The position numbers and the translations under genes are program-made. This document shows, in pieces, positions 48,329-58,615 of a DNA stretch of 64,000 bases (positions are counted from its first letter, which is position 1; every line of letters begins with the position of its first letter). The notes beneath the pieces were generated by a model that searched no databases, was not told the origin of the DNA, and saw only the letters and a program-made list of their open reading frames with translations. Source of the stretch: Cryphonectria parasitica EP155 (lineage: Eukaryota; Ascomycota; Sordariomycetes; Diaporthales; Cryphonectriaceae); the NCBI RefSeq assembly GCF_011745365.1, contig NW_024468909.1:6448001-6512000 (forward strand). The letters are read 5' to 3'.

Positions 48329-49957
48329 ATGCGCACCTCGTACCTGCCGCTTGCCGCTTGCCTGGCCGGAGTGGGCTGGGCAGCATCACCCCTGTATGAG
48401 ACCGTCATCAACATCACCGACTTCGGTGTGGTGCAGGGCAGGGCAGCGCTGAACAGCTCGCAAGGTGGCCATGTGCCCAATTGGGAGGACATCTCCTTCT
48501 TCGGCGGCGTGCCCTACGGCGCCGACACGTCGGGCGCCAACCGCTGGCTTGAGTCGCAGCGCGCCACGGCCTGGACCGGCACAAAAAACACCACAGACTT
48601 CGGTCCCCTCTGCCCCTTTGCTGGAAACCCCCAGGATATGGTTGCGCGCTATGGCGAGAGCGAGGACTGCCTGACGCTCAACATCTGGACCCCCGCCACG
48701 TCTGCCGACGACCTCCTGCCTGTGGTCTTCTGGACTGTTGACGATGGCACCGTCCCGCCGCAGTCCGTGTACGAGGGCTCCGGCCTGGCCTCCCAGGGCG
48801 TCATCTTCGTGACGTACAACTACCGCAGCGGCGTGCTCGGCTGGCTCGCCGACCCGGCCCTCGTCGAGAGCTTCGGCAATGTCGCGGCGACAAACAACGC
48901 CACCGGCAACTGGGGCCTGGAGGACCAGCTCCACGCCTTCAAGTGGGTGTCGGCCAACATCGCCCTGTTTGGCGGCGACCCCGACCACATCACCGTCGCC
49001 GGCCAGGGCAGCGGTGCCGCCACCGTCCTGCATCTGCTCAACAACGAGGAGGTGGTTGAGTTCGACCTGAACATCCACAACGCCATCGCCCAGTCCGGGC
49101 TCCGCTATCCTAGCGACCCCGAGCTGCAGCACGAGTCCGGCGCCGGCGCCTACTTCAACCAGACGTACGCCAAGGAACTCGCAGTCGGCGTGCTGGACGG
49201 CCTCAACGTGTCCACCGTGGCCGAGGCGCGCGCCTTGTCGTACGAGCAGCTCGTTGAGGCCACCGCCAACGTGTCCTTCAGGCCCAACCTCGATTACTAC
49301 CTCATCCCCGAGACGTACGCCCTCGACTTGCAGAACGGCTCTGCCACCAAGGTCCCGGTCCTGACGGGCCATGTTGCTGATGTAGAAACCAGTGCCGTCG
49401 TCACCACCACCACCACCACCACCACGACTGGCTATCAAACTTTGCTCCAGTCCCGGTATGGCAGCAGTTGGGACTCCTCCTTCCTCGCTCTCTACCCAAG
49501 TGCGAACGACACCCAGACTCTCGTCCGCGATCAAGCCCGCGTCAGCAGCTGGGCCTTCGCCGCCGACTACACCGACTCGTCCGGTGGCCTGCCCACCTAC
49601 ACATACTACTGGGACTACGCCTCCCCGCTGAGCAACGGCCGCGCAAGCCACGGCAGCGAGATCCCCTACGCCCTGAACAACCTGTGGGCGCAGGCAGGCG
49701 CCAACCTCACGACGCAGGATTACACAGTCGCCAGTCTCCTGAGCGCCTACTGGGTCAACTTCATCAAGACGAGCGATCCAAGCAACTCGACCTTGGCCAC
49801 CAACGAGACCGCCCTGCCGGCTACCTGGAACGCCAACTCGCCCACTGACAACACGACCTTCCGTGTCGGCAGTGCGTGGGAGGAGATCCCCATCGCCGGT
49901 TCTGTTGACAAGATTGCTTTGTTTGAGGAGTTCTTCGCGGCCCAGACTCCGTCCTGA
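48329..49957 (+). CDS. Secreted type-B carboxylesterase homologue, catalytic Ser lost (pseudoenzyme)
   Basis: This is a single-exon gene of 542 residues. A signal peptide (LPLAACLAGVGWA) is followed by the COesterase fold, with SEDCLTLNIWTPA, NWGLEDQLHAFKWV and FGGDPDHITV. At the nucleophile elbow, where active members read GESAGG, this protein reads GQGSGA, so Gly227 stands where the serine should be. The oxyanion HGGG is replaced by VDDG (residues 137-140). His441 in SHGSEIPYALNN remains. Many N-glycosylation sites and a Thr run (from ACC repeats near 49405) are present. The frame is intact over 1.6 kb, so this is a maintained protein rather than a decayed gene. Catalytically dead members elsewhere act as adhesion or binding proteins (neuroligin-like); a binding role is inference. 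The Ser one position later could be a shifted nucleophile, but the missing oxyanion hole argues against it. Confidence 0.87.
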   Translation: MRTSYLPLAACLAGVGWAASPLYETVINITDFGVVQGRAALNSSQGGHVPNWEDISFFGGVPYGADTSGANRWLESQRATAWTGTKNTTDFGPLCPFAGNPQDMVARYGESEDCLTLNIWTPATSADDLLPVVFWTVDDGTVPPQSVYEGSGLASQGVIFVTYNYRSGVLGWLADPALVESFGNVAATNNATGNWGLEDQLHAFKWVSANIALFGGDPDHITVAGQGSGAATVLHLLNNEEVVEFDLNIHNAIAQSGLRYPSDPELQHESGAGAYFNQTYAKELAVGVLDGLNVSTVAEARALSYEQLVEATANVSFRPNLDYYLIPETYALDLQNGSATKVPVLTGHVADVETSAVVTTTTTTTTTGYQTLLQSRYGSSWDSSFLALYPSANDTQTLVRDQARVSSWAFAADYTDSSGGLPTYTYYWDYASPLSNGRASHGSEIPYALNNLWAQAGANLTTQDYTVASLLSAYWVNFIKTSDPSNSTLATNETALPATWNANSPTDNTTFRVGSAWEEIPIAGSVDKIALFEEFFAAQTPS

Positions 49958-50903
49958 GCTTATAGAGGAGGACGGCGGCGGCGTTGTGATTCAGTGTCAT
50001 ATCTTCTGATCTCATTGGCGTTTAGCACCCGAAAACGATTTCTCTTTTAGAGTGTATATACTCATATATGTATGATTATTCGAGTTTTGGTTTTGAGACT
50101 ATCGCAGTTCCTGCCCCAAGATGCACCGTGCTACTTGCCAGCGATGTTACAGCAAACATATGGTTTCGCAGAACTGTATATCATATTACTAATAAGAGGG
50201 CCTACATGTGCGCCGTGCAGCCTGACCTGCGAGATCGTCAGCTGGGGCTGCCAGAACAAGGCATGGGTGCGATCTGACGGGAAGGCGTAATGGTGCAGAA
50301 TACAACACGTGGAGACATGCTGTGAGTGATGTGTGTATTACACTTCTGACGGCACAGTAGTGCTCCAGTTGACACTTGAATTTTGCTGACATGTTCGTGG
50401 TATGCGTGTCTTGGTACATATAGTTGGCACTATAAGCCCACCAAAGTTCTTGTACCTGTGTCTCGACCCCACCTCACCGCATCGCCCCACATGTCCTCTG
50501 GACCCTGGGATTTTTTTGACGTCAGCCCTCCTCGAGATCCTGTTTTCAAGGGCCTCATGATGATGAAATGGCTTATACGTTCAGAGAGGGCAGTATCAGA
50601 TATTCCTTACATTTCTACGTGACGAATGTCCCCTCCTCCTCCTCAATACTCGAGCCTCGTCACCCTTTTATTTTATTTTTTTCCTACTCCACTCTTCAAA
50701 AGTAAACCTCCCACCTTCCATCCTAAATTTTGCAACTGTCAGTTACTTAAATCCCTAGTCGAGGACATTTGACGACTTACACGAAGCATCGACCTCGTAT
50801 TCTATACCAACAAACCAAAGAAATCTCCAAACTACAAGCGTACATAAAATTCCATCTTCTATCTTTCTCCCCACCCAACAACCTCAAACAATAACAACAA
50901 ACC
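49958..50903. other. Intergenic
   Basis: This is 946 bp upstream of the NTF2-like gene. It has a pyrimidine-rich stretch near 50630-50700 and then an A/C-rich leader before 50904. No gene is seen. Confidence 0.5.
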
Positions 50904-51458
50904 ATGTCTCTTCTCGGCCTCACAAACCAGTCCGGCCAAGGCCAAATGGAAGGTCAGATGCAAGCCCACGGCAAAGTAGGCGGCATGTTCAACGGCTCCC
51001 CCTCGGACGTGACCCACGACCGCGGCGCCAAGAAGCCGCCCAAGAAGGAGCGCAACACGATCGCCAAGCGCAACCTGGCCGACGCCATCGACTGCGAGAC
51101 GCTTCTGTGGCGCGCCTACTGCGACGAGCCGGACTCGGTCCTCGAGTACATGGCCAAGGACTGCATGGTCATCGACCCCGTCACCCTGGGCACCGCCGAG
51201 CCCACCGACCGCGATGAGCTCGAGGAGAAGCTCAAGAAGGTCAAGCCGTGGACCTCGTACCGCATCCACAAGGACACGCGCGTCGTCAGCCAGATCGGCC
51301 TCATGTCCATGGCCACCATGTGCAGGGTCACCCTGTACAAGATGGGCAAGACCGCCAAGGAAAATGAGCAGGTCGAGGCGGTTACTTCCTCGGTCTGGAG
51401 GCAGACTGCCGGTGCTGAGTGGGAATGCTGCAGTCTGCTGGTTGGCTATGCCGAGTGA
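50904..51458 (+). CDS. NTF2-like / SnoaL-fold small protein
   Basis: This is a single-exon gene of 184 residues. About 50 residues of Gln/Gly-rich and basic N-terminus precede a compact domain (about 50-184). That domain has the helix-then-sheet order of NTF2-like proteins: LLWRAYCDEPDSVLEYMAKDC, then VIDPVTLGT, and the closing strands VTSSVWRQTAGAEWECCSLL. DUF4440 and SnoaL-like proteins share this shape; some are small-molecule isomerases and others only bind. No catalytic residues can be named here. There is no signal peptide, so it is probably cytosolic. Strong codon bias towards C-ending codons suggests good expression. The 3' UTR region carries a 14-base poly-G run (51497-51510). Confidence 0.72.
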   Translation: MSLLGLTNQSGQGQMEGQMQAHGKVGGMFNGSPSDVTHDRGAKKPPKKERNTIAKRNLADAIDCETLLWRAYCDEPDSVLEYMAKDCMVIDPVTLGTAEPTDRDELEEKLKKVKPWTSYRIHKDTRVVSQIGLMSMATMCRVTLYKMGKTAKENEQVEAVTSSVWRQTAGAEWECCSLLVGYAE

Positions 51459-52027
51459 TTTGATGTGCTATCACAAGAAGCCAGGAGGGAGGGTGTGGGG
51501 GGGGGGGGGGAGAGGATTTTACAAGTCTTCCTTTCCCCTCTCCCTCTCCTACTTTCGTTGTGTATGTGTTTTAATCTGTATTGCTGGCGTTTGAATTGCG
51601 TTTTTCTCAACCATCTTGGGACGGAGAATTTGCGAGCCATGTATTTCTGGCCGGTGTACGAGCAGCTGTGATAGTCAACGACTGATAGGCACTTAATGAT
51701 TTAATGATTTATGTTTTCAAAGATTGCATTCATCCGACAGTTTTGGTTTCCTGCTAAAGAAATCAACAAAGCAGCTATCCTAGGCCCGATTGCGCATATG
51801 AAAGGAGGACCCCTCCTTTCCCAATACCAACAGCCCCTCCATCACCAAGGTTAACAACGAGTATCTGCGGAAATATCATTCCATTCCACCAATTCATTGC
51901 AATTCGCCTTCTCCACATACTTCCTCGATTGGCAGTGCAGTTCTCAGAAAATCTTCGAAAAAGTCACTCCCAAAGAACAGGACAGGGCGAGGTGGACGAC
52001 GGGCCAATTCTGTCATCAGTAAGTTCC
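51459..52027. other. Intergenic between convergent genes
   Basis: This is 569 bp with a G14 run at 51497-51510. No gene is seen. Confidence 0.5.
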
Positions 52028-53098
52028 CTATGACGTTGAGTGAGAGATGTCATCTGGCGAATCCGACTGTGGAGTTGGTAGAGGTCGCGATTGTAACGGC
52101 TGGGCCTCGGCATTGACCCCAGAACGGGTAATATAGGGACTGTACAGACCGTAGCCCTGGGCTGTTGCCAGATCTCCAGGTTGATGGAGGGCCCAAGGAG
52201 GAACAGGCGGCCAGGCCTGGCTCGGGGCAGTGGAGCGGGCAGAGTCCGCGACAGGTCTGTATGAGCTCAGCTCAAGCTGCGGGGGCATCGGAGGCCGGTC
52301 CTTGCGCAACGGCGGGAGTGGGTCGGGGACGACGACGTTCTTCTCGAGCAGCAGAGATTGACCCGAGCCCCAGAAGTGCCAGGCCCATGGGAGCCCCAAA
52401 TCAGGCGCCTTGTGCTTCCTGAATCCCACAACCTGCCAGAACACCTCTGCCTGTCGGGCGGCGTAGCGGTCCACCTCGCGCTCTTCGGGCCCAGCTGCAA
52501 TCTTGCCATGGTCCACACGAGAAGGCCCAGCGCCGGCGAAGAGCGGGCGGTTCGCCCGGTATGCCTCCCAAGAAACCCTTTCAAGGGCCCGCCTGACCAT
52601 GTTCCCGCCGATACCAAGACGGCGGTACTGTGGGTTGACGTGGATATCCCCGAGCATGAGAAACCAGGCACGGTTGATCGGTTGCTCCAGGGAACCTTTT
52701 CCAAGGCTTGCGGCGTACTCACGCTTGGGAAACAGTTGGCCTCCATCCAAAATATCAACGACATTGGTGGGGATAACGCCATCTTCGCGGAAAACTTTCG
52801 GAGCTGTGAAGAGGGTGCCCAAGCAGTCGGAGAGCGCCAACATGGCCTCCATCAACGGCTTCTTCACCCCATTCCGTGCCTCGATGCATTCCCGCTTAAT
52901 CAAGAGGCCGAGACAAAACCCCACGACCTCGCCCTTGTGCCTTGCCTCTACCCAGACGGTGAAGGCCCAGGGGCCGATATCCTGGCTCGAGTTCTCTTCA
53001 ACAAAGACTTCGAACACGACGGGTTCGTTGATTCCTCTACCCGCACTGCCCTTGGGACGGTCATGCTGCGTAGGGGTCCTAGAAGGCTCGTGATCCAT
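52028..53098 (-). CDS. GNAT-fold N-acetyltransferase-like protein
   Basis: This is a single-exon gene of 356 residues starting at the ATG at 53098. The middle holds a GNAT acetyl-CoA site: LGDIHVNPQYRRLGIGGNMV matches motif A (R/Q-x-x-G-x-G/A). It is followed by a helix (VRRALERVSWEAYRANRP) and then a motif-B-like FWQVVGFRKHK. The N-terminal part (about 25-75) has the beta-hairpin VEARHKGEVVGFCLGLL expected before it. The last 100 residues are Pro/Ser-rich and likely disordered. The acceptor substrate is unknown. An additional 5' exon cannot be excluded, because the sequence before the GNAT core is short. Confidence 0.72.
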   Translation of the reverse strand: MDHEPSRTPTQHDRPKGSAGRGINEPVVFEVFVEENSSQDIGPWAFTVWVEARHKGEVVGFCLGLLIKRECIEARNGVKKPLMEAMLALSDCLGTLFTAPKVFREDGVIPTNVVDILDGGQLFPKREYAASLGKGSLEQPINRAWFLMLGDIHVNPQYRRLGIGGNMVRRALERVSWEAYRANRPLFAGAGPSRVDHGKIAAGPEEREVDRYAARQAEVFWQVVGFRKHKAPDLGLPWAWHFWGSGQSLLLEKNVVVPDPLPPLRKDRPPMPPQLELSSYRPVADSARSTAPSQAWPPVPPWALHQPGDLATAQGYGLYSPYITRSGVNAEAQPLQSRPLPTPQSDSPDDISHSTS

Positions 53099-53590
53099 CG
53101 TAAGTCTGTCCGCGGTGACTGTAAGCTGAGAGAGGATAAACCATGTTAGCTAGTGTAGACAAGCTTGGGAACATAGACATTGCTACTGACCACTCTGGTT
53201 ATCGTTGTCTGCTATAGGGAGAATTAAATTTTGCCTAAAAGTACGAGGCAACGGTATGCTTGCTAAGAAGGGCAATCTTAAGTCGACGTAGACAAAGATT
53301 TCATGTTACGCGTTGATGCTGCATCCTTCCTGGAAACTCGAGAAAGACCTTCAGGACGTCGACCGTATAAATAGTAAGTCAAGGTGCCATCAAGCCCATA
53401 GGTCATTCTGAGTAATTAAAGTCAAAGGACGTGAAGTGACACTGGCCCATCGCCATCGTGGGAGGTGATCAAGCCCAAGGAAGGGGATTGATCCTCATGC
53501 ATGTGGCTCGGCTTATTCATACACTCAGGCTATTCCAGCGCGTTTGATAGTCATCGTTCCGCAGCCTCCTTCAAGGATCGCCTCCAGTGC
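53099..53590. promoter_or_regulatory. Promoter of GNAT gene / 3' flank of P450
   Basis: This is 492 bp between two minus-strand genes. A TATAAATA word at about 53366 reads TATTTATA on the minus strand, a possible TATA element about 270 bp before the GNAT start. Confidence 0.35.
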
Positions 53591-55402
53591 TCAGTTACTC
53601 ATCTTCTGTCGCGCGGTATACCTTAGCCTCGTTACATCGACAGGCCTCGGCACCGAGAACGCCTGTCGATCGACCGGCGGTGGTTCATCCAGCACGTTAC
53701 CCTCAGCGTCGACCAGCTCGAAGTCGAACAGCGCAAAGAAGAAGGCGGTGACGATGGCCACCTCCAGCTTGGCGAACCGCATGCCGATGCACGGATGCCG
53801 TCCCGCGCCCCAGCCAAGGTACGCATGCGTGGTCTTCTTGTCCTCCGCACGCCCTGGCAGGTAGCGGCCCGGGTCGAATTTCTCAGGAGCCGAGTACACA
53901 TCTGGGTTCATATGAACGTCATCGACAGCGTAGATGGCGAAAGCGCCCCGCGGCACGACCTCGCCCGACTTCTTGCTGATGGGCAAATCACCAGCCCCGA
54001 TATTGCGCCGGAACATGACGCCCACCGTGGACAAACGGATACTCTCACGGAGCGAGAGATCGATCAAGGGGAATTCCGTCTCCCAGTCCTCCAGGCTGAG
54101 AGTTGCCAATATCTCCTGAGGGGTCTGCGAGGGCGATGTCCGGTGTCTCTGTAGCGAGGCGTCGACCTCGGCCTGCACGCGCTGGTACCACTCGCGATTG
54201 GTCGCGAGGTAGATGATGATCCAGCCGGCGTTGACACCGGTGTTGACCTGCCCCGCAAATAGCGAACCAACGATGAACTATAGCAGAGTTAACATGATGG
54301 GACCAGGAAACGGGCCGTGCTCATGCTGGAGAAAAGAGTTGTCTCGCAGCCCCTAGATGGGAAAAGAAGAATAAGAAGATACTCACAGTAGTCAGTTTCA
54401 CCATATCTGTATCCGCATCCAAGAAAACCTGCATAGTATCCTCCTCCCTCCTCCCCTCTGCTTTTCTAGCCTTTGCGATACTATCGAAAATCCCATACAG
54501 CCGCGCGCCAGCATACATCTGTCTCAGCCAGCCCAGCGTAGGAAGCCAAGGGAAAATGATGCGCATGGTACTGGCATTCCGCTCGACCTCCTCGAAGAGC
54601 TTCAGCGTCTTGGCGGAGAGGGCTGGGTCGTTGGCGATCTCGACAGCCCCCACTGTCCGCATGGTGAGCTGGTAGACGAGATCGTAGTTGACCACGGCAG
54701 GGTCAATGATGCTCTTCTTGCCCTTGGCGCTCTTGTCGTCATCGTCATTATCCTGCTGCTGTAGCAACAGGCGCTCGTATGCAGATGTCGCGTCCGAGAC
54801 GAGGAACGGTAAACACTTCAGGAGGGTCTCCCGCGAGACGACCTTGGTCATGTTCCGGACCATCCATGCGCCATGACTCTCGGCCAACTCCTTCTGGTCC
54901 CTCACCCCGCCCACGTCAGGGCTCGCTGTGAATAGTGTGGAGTAGCTAGATATCTCCAAACACGGACACAGAGATGGTAGTCAGTAAGCGAAAGCAATCG
55001 TAATCGTCGAGGTGCGACAACCGTGGGGGGACGGCTGACTGCGGCTGCTCACCCTTCGTTCATGCTCAAGTCCTTGCTGTCGAAGAAAGACTGTCTGGCC
55101 TCGGGTCCCGACACACCAACGACCTGAAACTTGCCCATATAGGTACTGAAATTACCCGACGGCGACTTGCTGACAGCCTTGTCGAAGAAGGCCTTGCGCC
55201 GCCCGTACAGCGCCAGCGCGCCGAGGATGGGCCATTCCCTGACCAGTTTTGGGGCAGACTTGGGAAACGCCGGCTGCCATGTGATCTTGAGGAAGAGTGC
55301 GAACAGCGAGATCAGGACGACGGAGATGCTGGCTTGCCATTTCTGGACCGCCAAATCCAAGGGAAATCCTGTCTGGCTGGACAAGCCCGTCAGGTTCGCC
55401 AT
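53591..55402 (-). CDS. Cytochrome P450 monooxygenase 2
   Basis: Exons 55402-55053, 54945-54387 and 54277-53591 encode 531 residues. An N-terminal anchor (WQASISVVLISLFALFLKI) leads to a proline-containing hinge. The K-helix ExxR is ESIR in DLSLRESIRLST, the PERF-like segment is FDPGRY, and the heme loop is WGAGRHPCIG with Cys about 466. The I-helix reads LFAGQVNTGVN: the usual acid before the conserved Thr is Asn, as in some fungal P450s whose I-helix reads AGQLNSG. The C-terminus ends in a basic tail. It is probably an ER enzyme of unknown substrate. A TATAAAG word on the minus strand at 55581-55587 may be its TATA box. It differs strongly from the P450 at 16.6 kb, so the two are not recent duplicates. 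Confidence 0.9.
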
Positions 55403-56342
55403 GGTAGGTCTCTGATGTAGGAGCACTAGGCTGGGAAATAGACGTCTACCAGCCTTGGACCTGAGATGTCAATGGTCTGGCTATTCTAAATCAGAAATTG
55501 ACGAACGAAAAGGCACTGACTGCGCAGGGAGCTCGCTTCAGGAAGCCATCGAGGAGAGAAAGAGAGAGACGTCAGAGCATCTTTATACATGTTGTGAGCA
55601 GGAGCAGCTAAAATGTATAATCATACTACCACCTAAGCCACCCTGGTCCTGGCCCGCGCCCTGGCCCCCCGGTGTCCCGCGATTAAACTAAATGATCTGA
55701 ACGACGCCACTTGCACCGGCTCGCAACTCATCCGGTAAACCCTTGTACTGCCTAGGACCTCCATGGTTACAGGCCAGCGGCAGGCGAGGGGGAGCCCCTT
55801 ATCAAACCTTATCCAATCAATAAATAGTGGTTGCAAGCACGTACTTGTGCGGCGAGTGAGCGGCCTTCCTACAGTTCCGCTCGGCCGTTGTTATCAGATG
55901 CCAATAGTCATGGGTGGATTGTAATGCCACTACTGCGGCGATAAAATATGGAGGAGAATCGTGGGACCTCTCTGCTGCATATCCGTAGTGTAGGCTTCTA
56001 CCTTGGCCTCATTCCCCTCCTCTCTCCCTCCCGCAGCGTCCAATTCTTTTTTTTTTTTTTTCGGAGGAGGAGGAGGAGGAGGAGGAGGAGGCAGACTTTT
56101 CTGTCGTAATCTCGTATACATGATTTCTAGGTGAGTCTATCTCATCTCAAGTGTAATTATGCTGCCGTTGTCGGCTTTAGGGGTATCGCTTGCACTGAAA
56201 GTCAGTCTTTCCTACCAAGCCCAGGTCTTTGCGAATGCCGCACCCACGTAGAGAATATCCAGAAACCCCAGTAACGCCCGGGAAGAAAGCACAAAAAACA
56301 CAATTCGATCCGTCATCACCTGCCGTCTTGCGTGCGAACCGT
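55403..56342. other. Intergenic with T15 and (AGG)n tracts
   Basis: This is 940 bp between minus-strand genes. A 15-base poly-T (56047-56061) is followed directly by an AGG repeat (about 56064-56091). No gene is seen. Confidence 0.5.
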
Positions 56343-57372
56343 CTATACCGCTTCCCAGTCCATGGCATCTGTCATGAACTCCCACTCTTCTGTCTGCCCG
56401 CTGGCAGGATCTGCGCTGCCGTTCACTCCGCGCTGAGCAGTCAATGACCGCACCTCGGCGACATATCGGTCCGCAATGCGAAAGCCATGGTCGAAACCAG
56501 CAAAGATCAGGTCCAGGATCGACCCCAGATCATACTCTTTGAGCGGCCGAGCGGCGTGGCCCCCAGCAGTTAGCCTTACGGCCAGCGCGGTATCTGGATC
56601 GTCTGCATTCTTCCAACGGTTCCGCACTGCGTGTCATTTCTGTAATTAGCTACAGCACATCAGCCGTTTTACTACATTGTGCAGGAAGTTACCCACGCTC
56701 CTTGGCCCGCGTAAGCGCAGAGCGGACGTCACTCTTGCCGAGAGCCTCGTGCAAGGGATTTCTTGGATCGTCGAGGGCCCCAAGGACATTGGCGTGGAAG
56801 TGATGGTCAGCCTGCCGCTGGCGGCCAGTTGCATCTGCCGGCCTGTCGCCAAAACCCCCCGTGACCTGTATGCCGAAGACGCCCAGGAGGTGCACCAGGG
56901 CGCGCTCCAGTAGCATGTAGTATTCGAAGAAGTCCAGCTTGAACATCAGCTCTGCTTCCTCCCGCTGCTCGCCCGTGTACGTCTGGTCGGTGGCAGCGTT
57001 GTAGCCGTGGGCCAAGAAAGGCAACTTCCATTTCAGGCGTCGTACGATCTTGGTGTAACGAGCCAATTCGGCCCAAGGCGTTGGGACTCGTCTGAGGGCG
57101 GACTCCAAATCAGGATGCGGGTGACTTTCGTTCGGGGGCCCAGGCAGTTGAGAGCTCGACAGCGGTCCATCATGGGCAGGCGTAGATCCGTTCGACGTTG
57201 TCCCCGTCGACGGCGTTGCGGAAGGAGAGGTAAAGGTCTGGGTGTGAGACACTTGGACAGTAGTCGTAGTTGATCTTCTGAAGTAATACGGCGATCGACC
57301 TGTGTTCAACGGGGCCCGGGCCCAGATGGAGCTGGCCAGACCTTTATCCTGTCCATCAGGCATGGAGGGCAT
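56343..57372 (-). CDS. Conserved fungal protein of unknown function
   Basis: Exons 57372-56697 and 56626-56343 encode 319 residues. The intron (70 bp) uses a GTGGGT donor; a competing GT four bases downstream would break the frame. The first 75 residues are Ser/Thr/Pro-rich and disordered. From about residue 90 the protein is helical and amphipathic (WAELARYTKIVRRLKWKL, then EAELMFKLDFFEYYMLLERA and LVHLLGVFGI). After residue 225 come two more helices (DLGSILDLIFAGFDHGFRIA). There is no signal peptide, TM helix or catalytic motif. It looks like a fungal-specific single-copy gene, and I do not recognise a named family. Confidence 0.68.
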
Positions 57373-58615
57373 CCCACAGAGTAAATATCACGTGGTGTGG
57401 TGATAATGATGGAGGAGGAGAAATGGGGGAGGCGGGGGGGAGACAAGAGATGTTGTTGGCTTCTGCTCCGTAAGAGGACTATTCAGCAGTAAAGAGAGAG
57501 CATGGTTATGAGAGGAGGAGCCCAGTCCCGACCAAGATCAGGGCAGAGTGTAGCGTCTGAAGCCGGGAGATGGTCGAGAAGGGCAGTGACAATTATCAAT
57601 GGGCAAGAGCCCTTAAGGCTTCACAGTATTTTCTTGAGGTGACGCGACGTGTAAGGTACAGCAACACAGGGATCCTGGCTATTTCCAGCATAGCAACCCC
57701 CGGGGCTGAGATCCCTATCCTTGTACTGTACATGGAAGCCGCACACAGGGGTCTATCTAGAATCTAACGTCCACTCTCAATTCAAACAACTTGCTATGTA
57801 ATCACTCCACCTGTCATAAAGTTGCACCTATTCCTGGCCACAATGATTGCAGCGCTCGTAATGCATCATGACCAGACACTAGAGCATCGCGACCAAGAAA
57901 CTGACACAACGAAATAGTGACGCATCGGATGTCCCCGAGTCCTAAATAGATAGACGTCCCTGAACGTCCAGCTCCTCCTTCGTAATCACGGCCAGTAGAG
58001 AGCGCTCGACATTAGCAACAAACATATTCTCTGACTCAGAGAGGAGGAAGTATGCGAATGACGAATCGATAAATCATATTCATGTTGATTAAGGATTGGA
58101 AAACAGTATATTCGCACGGGAAGTCGCTCTCTGTCGGACCACCAGCGCTGGCTTACGACTGCCTTGCTGCTTGCCCTGACCACTGCTTGGTCGTCCCAGG
58201 CTTGATAGACCACGACCCAGGTCACTTGAACTCGAGAGCGACAGATCGGCCGTCGTCCGCACAGCTCTCGCTAGGGTTTCCAATTCAAGCCTTGGTGATC
58301 GATATACCTCCTATTTGTCATAAGTCATGCTTCGCGAACAGTCCAAACGACGGTGTACAGCATAGTACCCATCATCATCAAAAGCCCCCAACTCCAACAT
58401 CAACAAATTCCACCACGTAATAATGTGGCTGGTGTTGTACGCAAGACAAGATGCTCGCAGTGCAACATGAGAAAGCCAAGACCAGGTATTAGAAAGAAAA
58501 AAAGACATGACCTCTTTGGTATCATCGCCAACGCCCGTCACCCTTCTTTGAACCCCCTTTATACATTTCAGCCGCTCATCTATTCTTGTGATATTTGCAA
58601 CCCTCCTCTGAGAAA
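57373..58615. other. Intergenic, no supported gene
   Basis: This is 1.2 kb between two minus-strand genes, with only short shadow frames. Confidence 0.5.

Noticed and set aside
48386..49651. 421-codon minus frame opposite the esterase homologue
   Set aside because: It is an antisense shadow, rich in Val, Gly and Ala, with no motif; the plus strand has a signal peptide and fold motifs.
16639..55402. A secondary-metabolite gene cluster built from the two P450s, the thioesterase and the Zn2Cys6 regulator
   Set aside because: They are spread over 39 kb among unrelated housekeeping genes and no backbone synthase is present.
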